Below are positions 22,470 to 34,259 of a stretch of 64,000 nt of DNA, in pieces (position 1 is the first letter of the stretch; every line of letters begins with the position of its first letter). This stretch comes from Erodium maritimum (lineage: Eukaryota > Streptophyta > Magnoliopsida > Geraniales > Geraniaceae): NCBI GenBank assembly GCA_963921825.1, contig OY997589.1, forward strand, positions 75,376,523 through 75,440,522. The letters run 5' to 3'. The notes beneath the pieces were generated by a model. That model made no database searches. It saw only the letters and a list, made by a program, of their open reading frames with translations, and had not been told where the DNA came from. The translations under genes were made by a program, and so were the position numbers.

Positions 22470-24255
22470 CTCTACAAATTTCAGTTTGTGTTCCGCTTAA
22501 TCTTCATCATGCTAGTATATTTCACGATGCCAAACCTCAAAAAACGAATGAGAATTTTTCTTCTTCTTAAACTTCTAGTTGACGCACTTTGTACACATAT
22601 GTTTATACTTCTTCTTCGAAGTTGTACCATTCCTTTCAACACCAAACACAATTCATATATAATAGACATGCGAAGAGGAAGAGAATGTAGTGATATCTCT
22701 AGAAATAAAATAGAGAAATGGATTTGATCCTGTAAGACGGATGATGGTATACGATTAATCAAATAATCGACATTAAGAACAGCATCAGTCCATAAATGAC
22801 AAGGCACATGAGAATGAATGATAAGAGTACAAGAAATTTCAATTAGATGACGTTTTTGCGTTCTACAACCTCATTTTGTTAAATAGTTGATGTACAAGAA
22901 GACGGGTGAAGAATTCCATAAGAATGCATGAACTATGAATAAGGGGCTGTGAAATATTCTTTTGCATTGTGACGGCGTAAAATATGTATGCCAACATTGA
23001 ATTTAGTTTGGATTTCAGAAAAAAAAAAAAAAACTCTTTCAAAATGGAAAATAACTGAGAATGGTGTGCCATTAATAACAACCAAGTGCATCGAGAGTAA
23101 TCGTCAATAAAGGTAATAAACTATCGACAACCCAATATAGAAGGAACACGACTCGGACCCCAAACATCAATGTGAACCAATTCAAAAGAACAAGAAGTTC
23201 TATTATTCATACGTTTAGGAAAAGAAGTACGTGTTTGTTTACCCAACTGACAAGACTCGTACTCTAAAGTAGATAAATGAGAAAGACTCAATACTAAGAG
23301 TTTAAATTTAGATAGACTAGGATGACCCAAACGAATATGGAGGAAAGTGGGGATTCGATAGACGTGCAAGCCACTAAAAAGGTTTCACTTGGAGATAGTA
23401 TAATCCTTGAGACTCATTTCCTTTTGCCATCACATGTCCCATATCACGATCCTGCATATATACAAAAGCAGCACCAAAGGTGACAGTACAATTAACAATA
23501 ATGAAGTCCCAAATAGTTCTCGTACTCAACAATAATGAAAACAATAGAGGGGGACACTTGGTTGTTAAGGGTAGACGTGTCATGTGCAACTTAAGCAGCT
23601 TTATGATGATAATCAAGATAACCATGTACCTCATAACAAATATCCTTAGTATGTCCCATCTTGTAACAAGGGATTATTGTCCAAAACTACCCTAAAATTT
23701 CGTCCACAAACGAGTTGATGCACAAAGTTTTGTCCATGTTGTGTGGCTACCCTGAAGTTTTGTCCACGCTTTTGTGGGTGCATTGAAGTTTTGCCCACGC
23801 TTTTGTTGGTGCATTGAAGTTTTGTCCACGCTTCTATTCAATCCGGGAAGCACTGCCCAGAGGCCCCATACCATCATTCTGAACATCCCTACTACGTCAA
23901 AACTAAAAAAAGTCGTGGGAAAAACTTCAGGGTAGCAACACAACATGGACGAAACTTTGTGCATCAACTCGTTTGTGGACGAAACTTTAGGGTAGTTTCG
24001 GACAATTATCCCTTGTAACAATGACTACATTGAACGTGTTTGAGTTGGTAAGAACCACTTTGTCTTCCACCTCGACCACAACCTCTCATAAGGGTACCAG
24101 AAGAGTCTAGAGCATACTAATAGGCAAGAGCTGAGGCATCCACCGTACTAAGAACCTCATGTGTGGGGACAGGAGAAGAAACACGCAGTAGATGAGATAG
24201 AAAAATCCTAAGACATAGAAATAGCAGTACTGGTCAAGATTTAGTCACGAATGGA
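22470..24255 (-). pseudogene. Ty1/copia gag-end, pre-integrase and integrase remnants
   Basis: Minus-strand blocks are the Gag pre-integrase domain HIRLGHPSLSKFKLLVLSLS with CQLGKQTRTSFPKR (about 23350-23210), then ELVHIDVWGPSR (start of the integrase core). The integrase C-terminal block LWTDAVLNVDYLINRIPSSV is at about 22795-22735. Upstream, fragments of a zinc-knuckle region (CYKMGHTKDICYE, about 23670-23630) survive. Several frameshifts are needed to join them. A MULE MITE (23670-24012) sits exactly in the knuckle coding sequence. Confidence 0.8.
23670..24012. mobile_element. MULE-type MITE, copy 1
   Basis: Inverted repeats of about 93 bp begin GGGATTATTGTCC and GGGATAATTGTCC. A perfect 9-bp duplication TTGTAACAA flanks the element (23661-23669, 24013-24021). 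The 343-bp body contains short repeats of GTTTTGTCCACGC and no gene. The core word CATTCTGAACATCCCT (23875-23890) is shared with the copy in intron 6 of the SNF2 gene. Confidence 0.92.
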
Positions 24256-25142
24256 GGATAATTCAAAACTTGTAGCAATTAGACCCAATAGCATGAACAA
24301 TTATTGCGTTGGGCCAATTGGACTTTTTTGTCATTAGTAATTCACAAAAATGCATTAAACTCTTATATCAGCGACTCTAATCGATCAATAAATTATACCA
24401 TATCGAGTTCAGATTATTTTAGTTAAATCATATTAAACATCACATATTTTAGTTAAATCATATTAGAAATAACAGAACAAAAAAAGAATATCATTAATGT
24501 ATATAAGATATGTTTTATAGATAAAATATCGTATAGGACCAATTGCTTGTCACAAAATAATGACCAACAGTACGGCAACTTTCTTTCATTGAACTATATG
24601 TTTGTTTATGCACTTACACTAAATGTGATGACATGCATGAAGTTCTTGTGGATCAATATTTTATATTAAATCTGAATTCCCATAGGCTTTATAAATTGAT
24701 TACACTGATTGAAATTAAAAGGAAATGGAAGGGACATTTTTGGTACATAAAAACAATTATGAGCAAATTATTAAGAAGAACAACCCTCGTGTGTCGGCCT
24801 CGTGCAAACATGTATGGTCCGTGGAGCTGACCCAATCACTTACTTGACTCTTCGATTTGTATTTAATTATTAAGCCTCTATCAAGTACGAACACGTTTTG
24901 TCTCGAATATTAAGCACCTCTCTAACAGATCCATAGATATTGTTCACACAGCGATACGATGGATGTCGTTTACTGTTGGAACGTAGTCCCATCGAATGGA
25001 ATCCCATGTTTGTTTCTTGTCCGATAATAAATAAATAAGAATATCAATGAAATAATAGTATCGCAAAGCTTTTGCCAGAAAAAAAGTAATAATATGGAAA
25101 ATTAGGTGTCGTGTTCATTTTATAATGTATATCATGTGATTT
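24256..25142. other. AT-rich spacer
   Basis: No coding region, RNA gene or repeat boundary was recognised. Confidence 0.35.
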
Positions 25143-26303
25143 TTGCCGTCGTCGGGCTCCGGAGTGGAGGGGAAGCTGGTGTCGGATCTGATGAGGCCGA
25201 ATGAGAGGCGATGGGACGCAGAGAAGGTCGGTACATTGTTCAGCCCGGAGGATCAGAGGGCTATACTGGCGGTCCCGATAAGTAGGACGGCCGCAAGGGA
25301 CTCCTGGTATTGGGTGGAGGACTATTGGGGCCAATACACGGTCAAGTCAGCATATAGTATGGGCCAACAAGATCAGGCAACCTTCCAGGCCCAGCCAGAA
25401 ATTTGGTCGGCTATTTGGAAGTTGGAGGTGATGCTGAAGGTCAAATCCTTCATGTGGCGTACTTGCTCATGATGTTTGCAGGTGACAGTTAATCTGAGGC
25501 GAAGGCATGTGGATATAGCAGCAACCTGCCCGGTCTGCTCTGGGGCGGAGGAATCGCCTCTCCACCTGTTGGTTCAGTGCCCAGTGGCAGCGGAGTGTTG
25601 GGCGAAGTCGGGGTTAAATCTACCTCAGGAAGCCCAGACGATAGTAGAGTGGGTGCATGGAACGCTGAACATAAATCCCCCGGCAAGCGGGGGACTGATA
25701 GGATGTCTCCTGTGGGAAGTGTGGAAGGCTAGGAACAAAGTGGTCTGGGAGAATGCAGTTCAACCAGCAGCCAGTATCTACCAGACAGCATTCCATCTAC
25801 AGACAAGGTGGATGGAAGCCAGGAAGCGGAAGCTACAAGCACAAGCTGCTCCCTGCCATGCCAGGGTACAGGCTGCAGAAGTGTGGGAACATCCCACTCA
25901 GGGCGCATGGGCCATCAACACAGATGGCGCCTTGTTTGCGGTGGCAGACAAAGTGGGAACATGGTGGATTTGTAGGGACGATAGGGGCCATCTTAGGGAT
26001 GCCCGGTCCACATCATTCCATGGAGCCCAGAACCCGGGACTAGTGGAAGCCTTTGAGATCCGGGAAGCGCTAGCGTGGCTCCAGCAGTACCCTCTCCAGA
26101 GGGCCGTAGTTCGGAACGATTGCAAGGTCATAGTGGATATGATCAGACGAGGGGGGAATCTGCTCTCTCCTCTGGGAACGATCGTTACAGATTGTACTTC
26201 CCTTTTATCTACACTCGAGTGCGTGCAGCTCGAATTTGTAAAACGCACATCGAACAAAACAGCTCACTGGCTTGCCAGGACGGCTTGTTCTAATCCTGTC
26301 TAG
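25143..26303 (+). pseudogene. LINE ORF2 C-terminus: zf-RVT and RNase H, one stop codon
   Basis: A single frame runs from 25143 to TAG at 26301-26303, broken only by TGA at 25473-25475 (RTCS-stop-CLQV), a likely CGA-to-TGA change. It starts inside the linker before the zinc-binding domain (DSWYWVEDYWGQYTVKSAYS). It then shows zf-RVT (CPVCSGAEESPLHLLVQC, about 25535-25590), LLWEVWKARNKVVWEN, and an RNase H-like RVT_3 domain. RVT_3 carries INTDGALF, EAFEIREALAWL, VRNDCKVIVDMI and FVKRTSNKTAHWLARTA (about 25915-26285). Poly(A) follows at about 26380. The 5' truncation removed endonuclease and reverse transcriptase. It is better preserved than most elements here, so relatively young. Confidence 0.88.
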
Positions 26304-26389
26304 AATTGGCAAGGGGGTCATGTCCCCGAACCTCTTCAAAACATCATATTTGCAGATATTTAAATAAAATCTCATATTATCTCAAAAAA

Positions 26390-26638
26390 AAGCTATAAAT
26401 TTGTATTTTTTTTCAAAAATTAAAATTTATATGAAATATTATAATTTTATATTTTAAAAAAACTAAAATTAAACAAATAAAAAAAACGATTTGAGGGACA
26501 AAGCCATATAGCATATCCTATGTATTTTTTTGGCCTTTTTTTTTCAAATTCAATTCCAAGAATATTTTTGGTATTTTTAAAAGAATGGAATATAATTTTG
26601 AAGGACGTTAGGGTGAACTGATATAAAAAGAAAACTTA
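26390..26638. other. AT-rich spacer
   Basis: Very AT-rich, with A and T runs; nothing else is seen. Confidence 0.4.
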
Positions 26639-26647
26639 TAGTTAATA

Positions 26648-27860
26648 GGGTTATTTTCACCTCAATACTCTAACTATGTGTTTATCGTCACCTCAATACC
26701 CTAACTTTCATTTGTGCCACCTCAATACCCTAAAATGCCATTTTGTTTCACTTTTATACCTACCGTCAACTTCCCACCCATTTTTGGATGGAAAATGGTC
26801 ATGTGACCCTACTTTTTCTGAAAATGACAAATATACCCCTTATTCTAATAAAACCCTAAATTTCTTTTTTCCATTTTCATTTCTTTTTTCTCCTCTTCTT
26901 CTCTGCGACACACCAACTCCCATCTTCTCAAAACCCCACTATCCAAGCCGACCCATCAACGCCGTGGCCGAAAGCTCACCGAAGCGCCAGTAGAAACCCG
27001 TCGTCCCAAAAGCAATGCGCCGTCCCACGAGTGCCGCCAGAGGAAGCTCGAGATCAAGCTCGGTGAGGCACAGAGGGTTCGACAGCGAGATGGTGATTGT
27101 GTCGTCGAACCCTAAATCGCAGGACTCGCCTCTCCAAACCCAGAGCCGCCACACCGTGTGGAGTGCTCTGATGTCCTCCAGATCTATTTTGTTTTTTGTT
27201 TTTAGGGAGTTAGTTTTTTTTCCTCATCATCTGTATATTCTTGGTTTTTAATTGAGAGGATTATGAATATTATTTGAATAGGTATGTTCTTAGTGGTGGC
27301 TTTGATTTGGATTTGGTTTGAGATTTCAAGGGTGAAATGGATATATAGATCTATGCTTGAAGATGAACAAAATGAAAAAGAAATATATTTTTTTAATAAT
27401 TAATCTTATTTTAGAAATAAAGTATCACACAAAAAAATTAAAACTGATTTTATTATTAAAAAAATATGATTTTTAAAAATAAAACTGATTTTTAAAAATA
27501 AAAACTAATTTTTCAAAAACAAAATATGATTTTTAACAATAAAAACTGATATTACAAAAAAAAAATCTGATTTTTAAAAATAAAAACTGTTTTTTTTAAA
27601 TCTGAATTTTTTAAACTAAATATTGATTTTTTTGAATAAAATTTTTTGAAAACTAAATGGCATGCTTTTGAAAATTTGGGTGTTAATGAGGGGTATTTCG
27701 GACTTTTAAGTGTCTTGGATGGAAAATGGATGGAAAGTTGACGGTAGGTATGAAAGTGAAACAAAATGAAATTCTATGGTATTGAGGTGGCACAAAACGA
27801 AAGTTAGAGTATTGAGGTGACGATAAACACATAGTTATGGTATTGAGGTGAAAATAACCC
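26648..27860. mobile_element. Mutator-like element, possible Pack-MULE
   Basis: Inverted repeats of about 150 bp (26648-26800 and about 27715-27860) begin GGGTTATTTTCACCTCAATA and are flanked by a perfect 9-bp duplication TAGTTAATA (26639-26647, 27861-27869). Inside, about 26900-27190 is clearly GC-richer than its surroundings and has gene-like frames on both strands (27015-27251 plus, 26939-27154 minus), next to an AT-rich filler. No transposase is present. A gene piece inside a MULE would be a Pack-MULE, but I cannot name a parent gene. Confidence 0.85.
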
Positions 27861-30543
27861 TAGTTAATATAACACAAAAGTATCGGTTAAGGTAACAATT
27901 TTTTTTTTGAAACGAATGCCTGAAAAATTACTTAAAGTGGCGCAAAATACAGGCTAGTGCATCCGGAATAGTGAAACCGGACCATTACTGGACAGACATA
28001 GAACGGGCCTCCCGAGCTAACCAATGGGCTGCCCCGTTCGATGTCCTAGCGACATACTCGAGTTTAACATCCTCGAGAAGAGATAAAATAGATCGACAAT
28101 CATCAACGACCCGACCTAGAGGGGATAAAACCTGATGATCCATTTGGATCAAGTGCACCAGATACTGTGCATCACTACGCACAACCACTCTGTAAAGAGC
28201 TTGGTCCCGGATCCACTAGAGTGTCTGCCAGATTTCCATTGCCTCCCCAGTTTATGCCCCTAGATTTCTTTGACATATACCGCTCTGGGCCTCTAACACC
28301 CCTCCCTATGCCGACCTACAAATCCAACCCCACCCAATTTGTCTTGAGTCAGGGAAAGTGGCTTCATCTACATTGAAGGTGACCCACGTCGGAAGAGGAG
28401 GGGTCCAACCTAGTTGTCTGCTTCTAACTAGGGCAATCACTTTCGGTCGTCCAATATTCGCCTCTGCCCAGCTATGCTGATTACTGAGCACTGTAGTTAT
28501 AATGGCATGTGGTGTTGTACGGTCATTGTCCCAAACCACCTCATTTCTGGCTTTCCATAATTCCCATAACGTCATCGCCATTCTGCATTTCGTTTCCATA
28601 TCTGGAAGCGCTACAACCAAAGATAACCAATCTAATAGAGAATAATGTGGAAGAATCGGGACATGTACATCAATCAAAGCCCAAACGGCCTCGGTAAACT
28701 GACAATGTAAGAGGAGATGAGACGTAGTTTCCTCCCCCGTTTGACAATCAGGGCAATATAATGAGACCGGTACATGCTTGGTGTGGAGATTCACTGCTAC
28801 TTGAACGTACCTGATAGCGCCCGCCACAAAAAGACCTTTATTCAAGGTTGAGTGTCCAGATCCCAGATACTTGTCCATGTCGTGACTCCCCCAGTGTAGT
28901 GACACCTCCCGTGCTCTATGGATAAGACCTTGTACCCTTCTTTGACCGTGTATACAACCCGAACATTATACTGCCAGAACCACCTGTCCTTGTGATGAGA
29001 TATAGGAGTAGGTACTTGCATGATGTACTCCACTATCCCTTGAGGGAAGTTCCGTCGGAGTTTTGGTTCGTCCTAGTCAGACCCTTGGGATGTCGTTAAG
29101 TCCGATACCATCAGGTTCGTAGTAAGAGATGTGTGCATTGGTATGATCGGATCATTCCCTATTAGTCAAGAGATGTGTAGCCCTTGGCGAAGGAGAGTTT
29201 GTGTAGTTCGGACCACCTTCCATATATGACTTGGGTTATTTCCCCCACCTGCATTGAGGAAATCAGTATTCGGGTAATATCGGGCTTTAAAGACACGGGC
29301 CACCAAACTGTTTGGTTGGTTAAGAAATTTCCAACCCATCTTTGCCAATAACGTCATATTCATGTATTTCATGTTCCGAAAGGCCATCCACCTTCCTCCT
29401 TTGGTTGACACAATTTTTGCCAATCCTTCCATATTATGGGTTTATTACCGCGAGGGGTACCGGTCCACCAGTAACGGGCAAGCGCAATATGTATATGTTT
29501 GATAGACCCCTGTGGAAGTATGAACACACTTATTGCATAAATTGGCATTTCCTATAGAACAAATCGGATCATTACCCCCTTGCCCCCTGCCGAGAGCATC
29601 TGACCATCCCATGTCCCGATTTTCGCTACGAGCCGATCACATAAGAATTGTAAACTTTTTCTTTTTTTTGCCTTCACAGCATATTTGGGACTCCCAGGTA
29701 CATCGAAGATTAGGAGATTTCATGTATAGCCAATATTGTACAACAAGTGTCTCGATCTGCCTTGGTTGTGTTGGTACTGAAGCAAATCAAAGATTTGGCC
29801 TTGTTGATGACCTGTCTCGACATCTGCCCAAACCTCGAAAGAATCTGATGTAGTTGTTCGGCCTCTCTACCATTCGCCCTACAGAAGATGTAGCAATCAT
29901 CTGTGAAAAAGATATGTGAAATTATTGGGGTTCCCCTGGCCATTGAGACTCCATGCAGCGTCCCATCCCTCTTAGCTTATGACAACATACGAGATAAACC
30001 CTCCATAGAGAATAGAAATAAATATGGTGAGAGAGGGTCACCTTGTCGAATACCCCGACCCATAGTAATTGATGAAGTACTCTTCCCGTCCGAGATGACC
30101 GAATACTGAATTGATCTCATATAGGCAAGTACCAACGATCTCCATCTCAGCCCAAAAGCAAAGGCTCTCATCATTGCTAGAATAAATGCTCATTCCACCC
30201 GATCATACGCCTTACTCATGTCGAGTTTCAAGGCCATGAATCCATTTGTCCCTTATGTCCGACATCTGAGGGAATGGATTATTTCAGACGAGATGAATAT
30301 ATCATCCTGAATCGCTCGCCCTGGGACAAAAGCTCCTTTGTTTATGGATATAATCGGGTCTAGCAACAACTTAAGGCTATTTGCAAGTACCTTGAACAAT
30401 ATTCTTAAGATGACATTGCAAAGAGCAATTGATCGAAGATTTGCAATTTTCCGGGCCGTTGCTCTCTTGGGTATCAAAACCAAAGTAGTTTTATTGATAT
30501 CACTATCAATGTTGCCCGTGGAGCCCGTTGTTCGGACGAATTC

Positions 30544-33399
30544 TGTCACGCCCCAATTTCAGTAAACCGAACTCGGGACGCGAACATTTAAAACATAAAG
30601 CACTTGAAACTTGTTTTGAATAAATACTTTGAAATTTCCATTCAGTTATCAAAAATAATACTATTTACAATACAAAACGTCCCAACAAGTGGACAAGGTA
30701 CAGTATCCGTCACTAGACTCAACAAAACAAAGACCAGACTCAGCTCCTAGCTCCACAAGCTTCAAGAGCTAACCTAGTCCGTCCGGTGATCAGTACATGT
30801 AGGAAAAGCAGCTAGGGGTGAGCGTTCGCTCACCTCCACGGATAACAGACTGACTATGGTATAATTAGTAGATAAAGCCAGTAACACCAAAACCAAACCC
30901 AAAACCGGGAACATAATTTCCAACTCAAGTGACTCAACTGACGTACCACCTGATACTTCCTCTACAGACCCAACACTCGATAACGTAATGTAGACCCGAC
31001 ACAACTATCGACGACCTCCTCCAAGGACACGACAAAAAGACCACACAACGCCAAACAAGATCACAAAGGATCGCACACCAGCTGCTCAGTAACCAATCTC
31101 AAATCAGGTCAAGGATCGACCTATCGCAATTCCTCGACACGAAGTCAGATCAGCCTGTCGACCTATAGCAATTCATCGACACCAAGTCGGATCAGGCTGT
31201 CGACCTATCACAATTCATCGACACTAAGTCGGATCAAGCTGTCGACCTATCGCAATTCATCGACACCAAGTCGGATCAGGATGTCGATCTATCGCAATTC
31301 ATCGACACTAAGTCGGATCAGGCTGTCGACCTTTCGAACTCACAACTTCAGGTAACCACAATCACAATCACAGGCAAGTTCAACACACAGGCACTCAAGG
31401 CCACTCAAGACACCTCAACAGTCAAGACTCGGGTTCAACAACCCCACGGGCACTCACGGCCACTCAAGACACACCAACGGTCAAGACTCGGGTTCAACAA
31501 TCCCACGGGCACTCACGACCACTCAAGACACCAACAGTAAAACACGGGCACTCACGGCCACCCAAGACACCAATTTAAATAACACGGGCTCTCATGGCCA
31601 CCCAAGACACCAACAATAAAATACGGGCTCTCATGGCCACCCAAGACATAAATTAAACAGTCAACCTCCGGGCATGGTCATATGCCTCCAGTAATTCTAA
31701 TATCGCTAAGTTCTCTGTTCCTACGACACTACTAAGTGTCACATGCTTTTCTCATAAACGCTACAATCCCGTATCATTCTTTTCTAATATTTAAAATAAA
31801 CCTACTCAACCCACGACACCCCGGTGTCACATGCAATTCTACTGTTAACTTTCCTTAATCAGTGCCGAGATCCGGCTACTTTTCCCTACCTCGTATAAAA
31901 CTCCAAAAGTGTTCCACTAAGTCTCGATGTGATCCTAGTCACTCGCCGAGCTTCCCTTTGCCTCGGTCCGCAGCACGATCTAAAAGAACACAAATTTAAG
32001 GCACTTTTAAACTAGTACGAATAAACCGAAATTCAATAAACTTAACGCCCAAACGTAACCCTGACAATGTCGATCACTCCCAAACTTCCCAATTACTCGA
32101 AATTTTTGATAAAGGACCCATAAAGGCCCGATTCGCCCGACATGGCGAATCTACCCGGGTTTTGTAAATAGCCTTCCGGGGCTCCAAAAGCCCCCGTTTT
32201 CGTTGCTACGGTCTTAGAATAGTTCAAGGAACCCAATGCACTTGACGGAATCAAATTCCGACTTCCGATTCAATTAATTAACGTTTAAAGTTTCTAAAAC
32301 CCGTTAATTACAACTTCTCCAATTAAATTCCAATTTTCGATTCGGTTAAGGATAAATGGTCCGGGGAACGTTTCAAACCTCCCGAACACTAAACCCGATC
32401 ACCCGAGCACGTGGGCCCCACCCGGCCCACTTGGCCGTGGGCCCTAGGGTTCCAATGGGACTCGACCACCATGGTGGTGGCCGGCCCTAGCTCCGGCCAG
32501 CCACCTCCTATGGTGGCCGGGCACACCCTATGGTGGCCGGCCACCCCCTATGGTGGCCGGAGCTCCTCCCGAGCTCTCGGTCGCCGGAAAACGTGCAAAC
32601 ACACCTCCAAACACCTCTAAAACGTCTCCAACAAACCCCCAAACTCACTACAACCCTAATTCATAGTTTTACACAAAACCCTAACTTTCAAAAGTTAACA
32701 AAACGACGATCGAATTAGGTCTTACCAACGAGGAAGACGAGGGAAAGACGTTCTCTTCTTGCCTTGAGACGATCCAAGGGTTGGATAAACTCCAAAACCC
32801 TAGCTTTTTATCCTTCTCTCTTCTTCTCCTTCTCCTTCTCTCTCTAACTCTCTTCTTCTCTTTCTAACTCATACAACTAACTCATTTTTCCTTTTTTTTT
32901 TCTTTTTAACCAAGTGTGGCCGGCCGCACTCCCTCACCACCCCTTTTCCCCCCAAAACTAACACCACCAATTTTTGGACAAGTGGCAAGGTGGGCCCCAC
33001 ACCTTTTGGAAAATCTTCCAATCAGATTCGCGAAAATCGGATGTTTCGGGCCCCGAACGGGCACTTTTCCCAAGAAATTACGAAACTTGATGGGCTACAA
33101 GGAAACGGCTCAACTAAGACCGCTGCGACGGCGGCTAAGCTTTTTGGATCCAAAACGGTCCTTGAATGGACCAAAACGTCGCTCGGTTGACTTTTCCAGC
33201 GAAAAGTCAACATTTCCCAAATTGATCAGAAAGTTGCCCTGAGTTCCCCGGAACTCATTTTGGTCGATAACGGGGTCAACTTAAGTCCGGTATGACCCTC
33301 GGGGTCAAATTAGATTAGATTAAGTGTCTGTCTTAAAAAAATTTAAATTTTCCTGTTTTTCGCAGGTTTGACTGTCGTTGAGCGGAAGTGGTTATTACA
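30544..33399 (-). mobile_element. Ty3/gypsy solo LTR
   Basis: The segment has TGTCACGCCCC...GGTTATTACA ends and is flanked by a perfect 5-bp duplication AATTC (30539-30543, 33400-33404), inside the LINE reverse transcriptase. No gag, pol or primer-binding site is present, so this is a solo LTR left by LTR-LTR recombination. It is in minus orientation: its reverse complement matches the start of the LTR at 59222, including the GTTGACTTTT...AAAAGTCAACC palindrome, and its end matches that LTR's GGGGCATGACA. At 2856 bp it is a very long LTR. Confidence 0.9.
31117..31326. repeat. Tandem repeat, 5 x 42 bp, in the gypsy LTR
   Basis: Five head-to-tail copies of a 42-bp unit beginning CGACCTATCGCAATTCATCG. 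Copies differ at only a few positions. A second, looser tandem array built on CACGGGCACTCACGGCCACTC follows at about 31380-31650. Confidence 0.92.
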
Positions 33400-34259
33400 A
33401 ATTCAATGACCTCCGGTCTTAGAGTATCCCAGCATTGCTGGAAGAATTTCGGATTAAGACCATCCGGACCTGGTCACTTTGATGGTCCCATTTGGAAAAC
33501 TGCTAGCCGAACTTCTTCATCTGTAACCAAAGTTGTCAACGTATTGTTCTATGGAGGAGATATCAACATGGGGACCCTCATTGGGAGATCGTAATCTACC
33601 AATGGCCTTGCTGTAAAAATATGCTGAAAATAATTCAGTAATAGTTGACTCATGCATGTGTTCCACGTTACTTCCACCCCCTCATCATTTTCTAGCGCAA
33701 TAACTTTTTTTCTTCTGTCTTTTTATAGCCGACCTCTGGAAAAACTTTGTATTACGGTCACCCTCTCCCAACCAGTGTTGCTTTGCTCGCTGACGCCAAA
33801 ATTCCTCTTGTTGCGCCAGAGCTCGATTATACAATTTTTGGATGGCTAATCTGTGTTTGATTCCTTGTCTATTTGTGTGCCCATTCAGATATGCTAGCTT
33901 TCTTTGATAGCTTCGGATCTGGTTAGTATTATCCCGAAAAACTGTCTGTTCCCATCTGTCTAAGGAACTACCAATGTCGTTAAGATGATGTTTTATATCC
34001 CTATTTCCTGGCCTGCCCCATTCATTTTGAATCTGTATCCCACATTCCGGATGATCCACCCACGCATTTTCGAATCAGAATTTCCTTGGTCCTCGCAAGA
34101 CCTCCTCCTTATGGAGTCGAAGTAGGATACGAATACGATCGGAGGTAGAGAAACCCAAGTTCCGTAGGGAGGCCTGAGGGAACCGAGTTCTTTCCTGAGG
34201 AGTCATGAATGCCCTATCCAGTTGTATTTCCAGACGGGTATCCGTATCCTGGCCCTTTG

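Noticed and set aside
31117-31326. Regularly spaced repeats resembling a CRISPR array
   Set aside because: The 42-bp units are head-to-tail with no unique spacers and lie inside a plant LTR.
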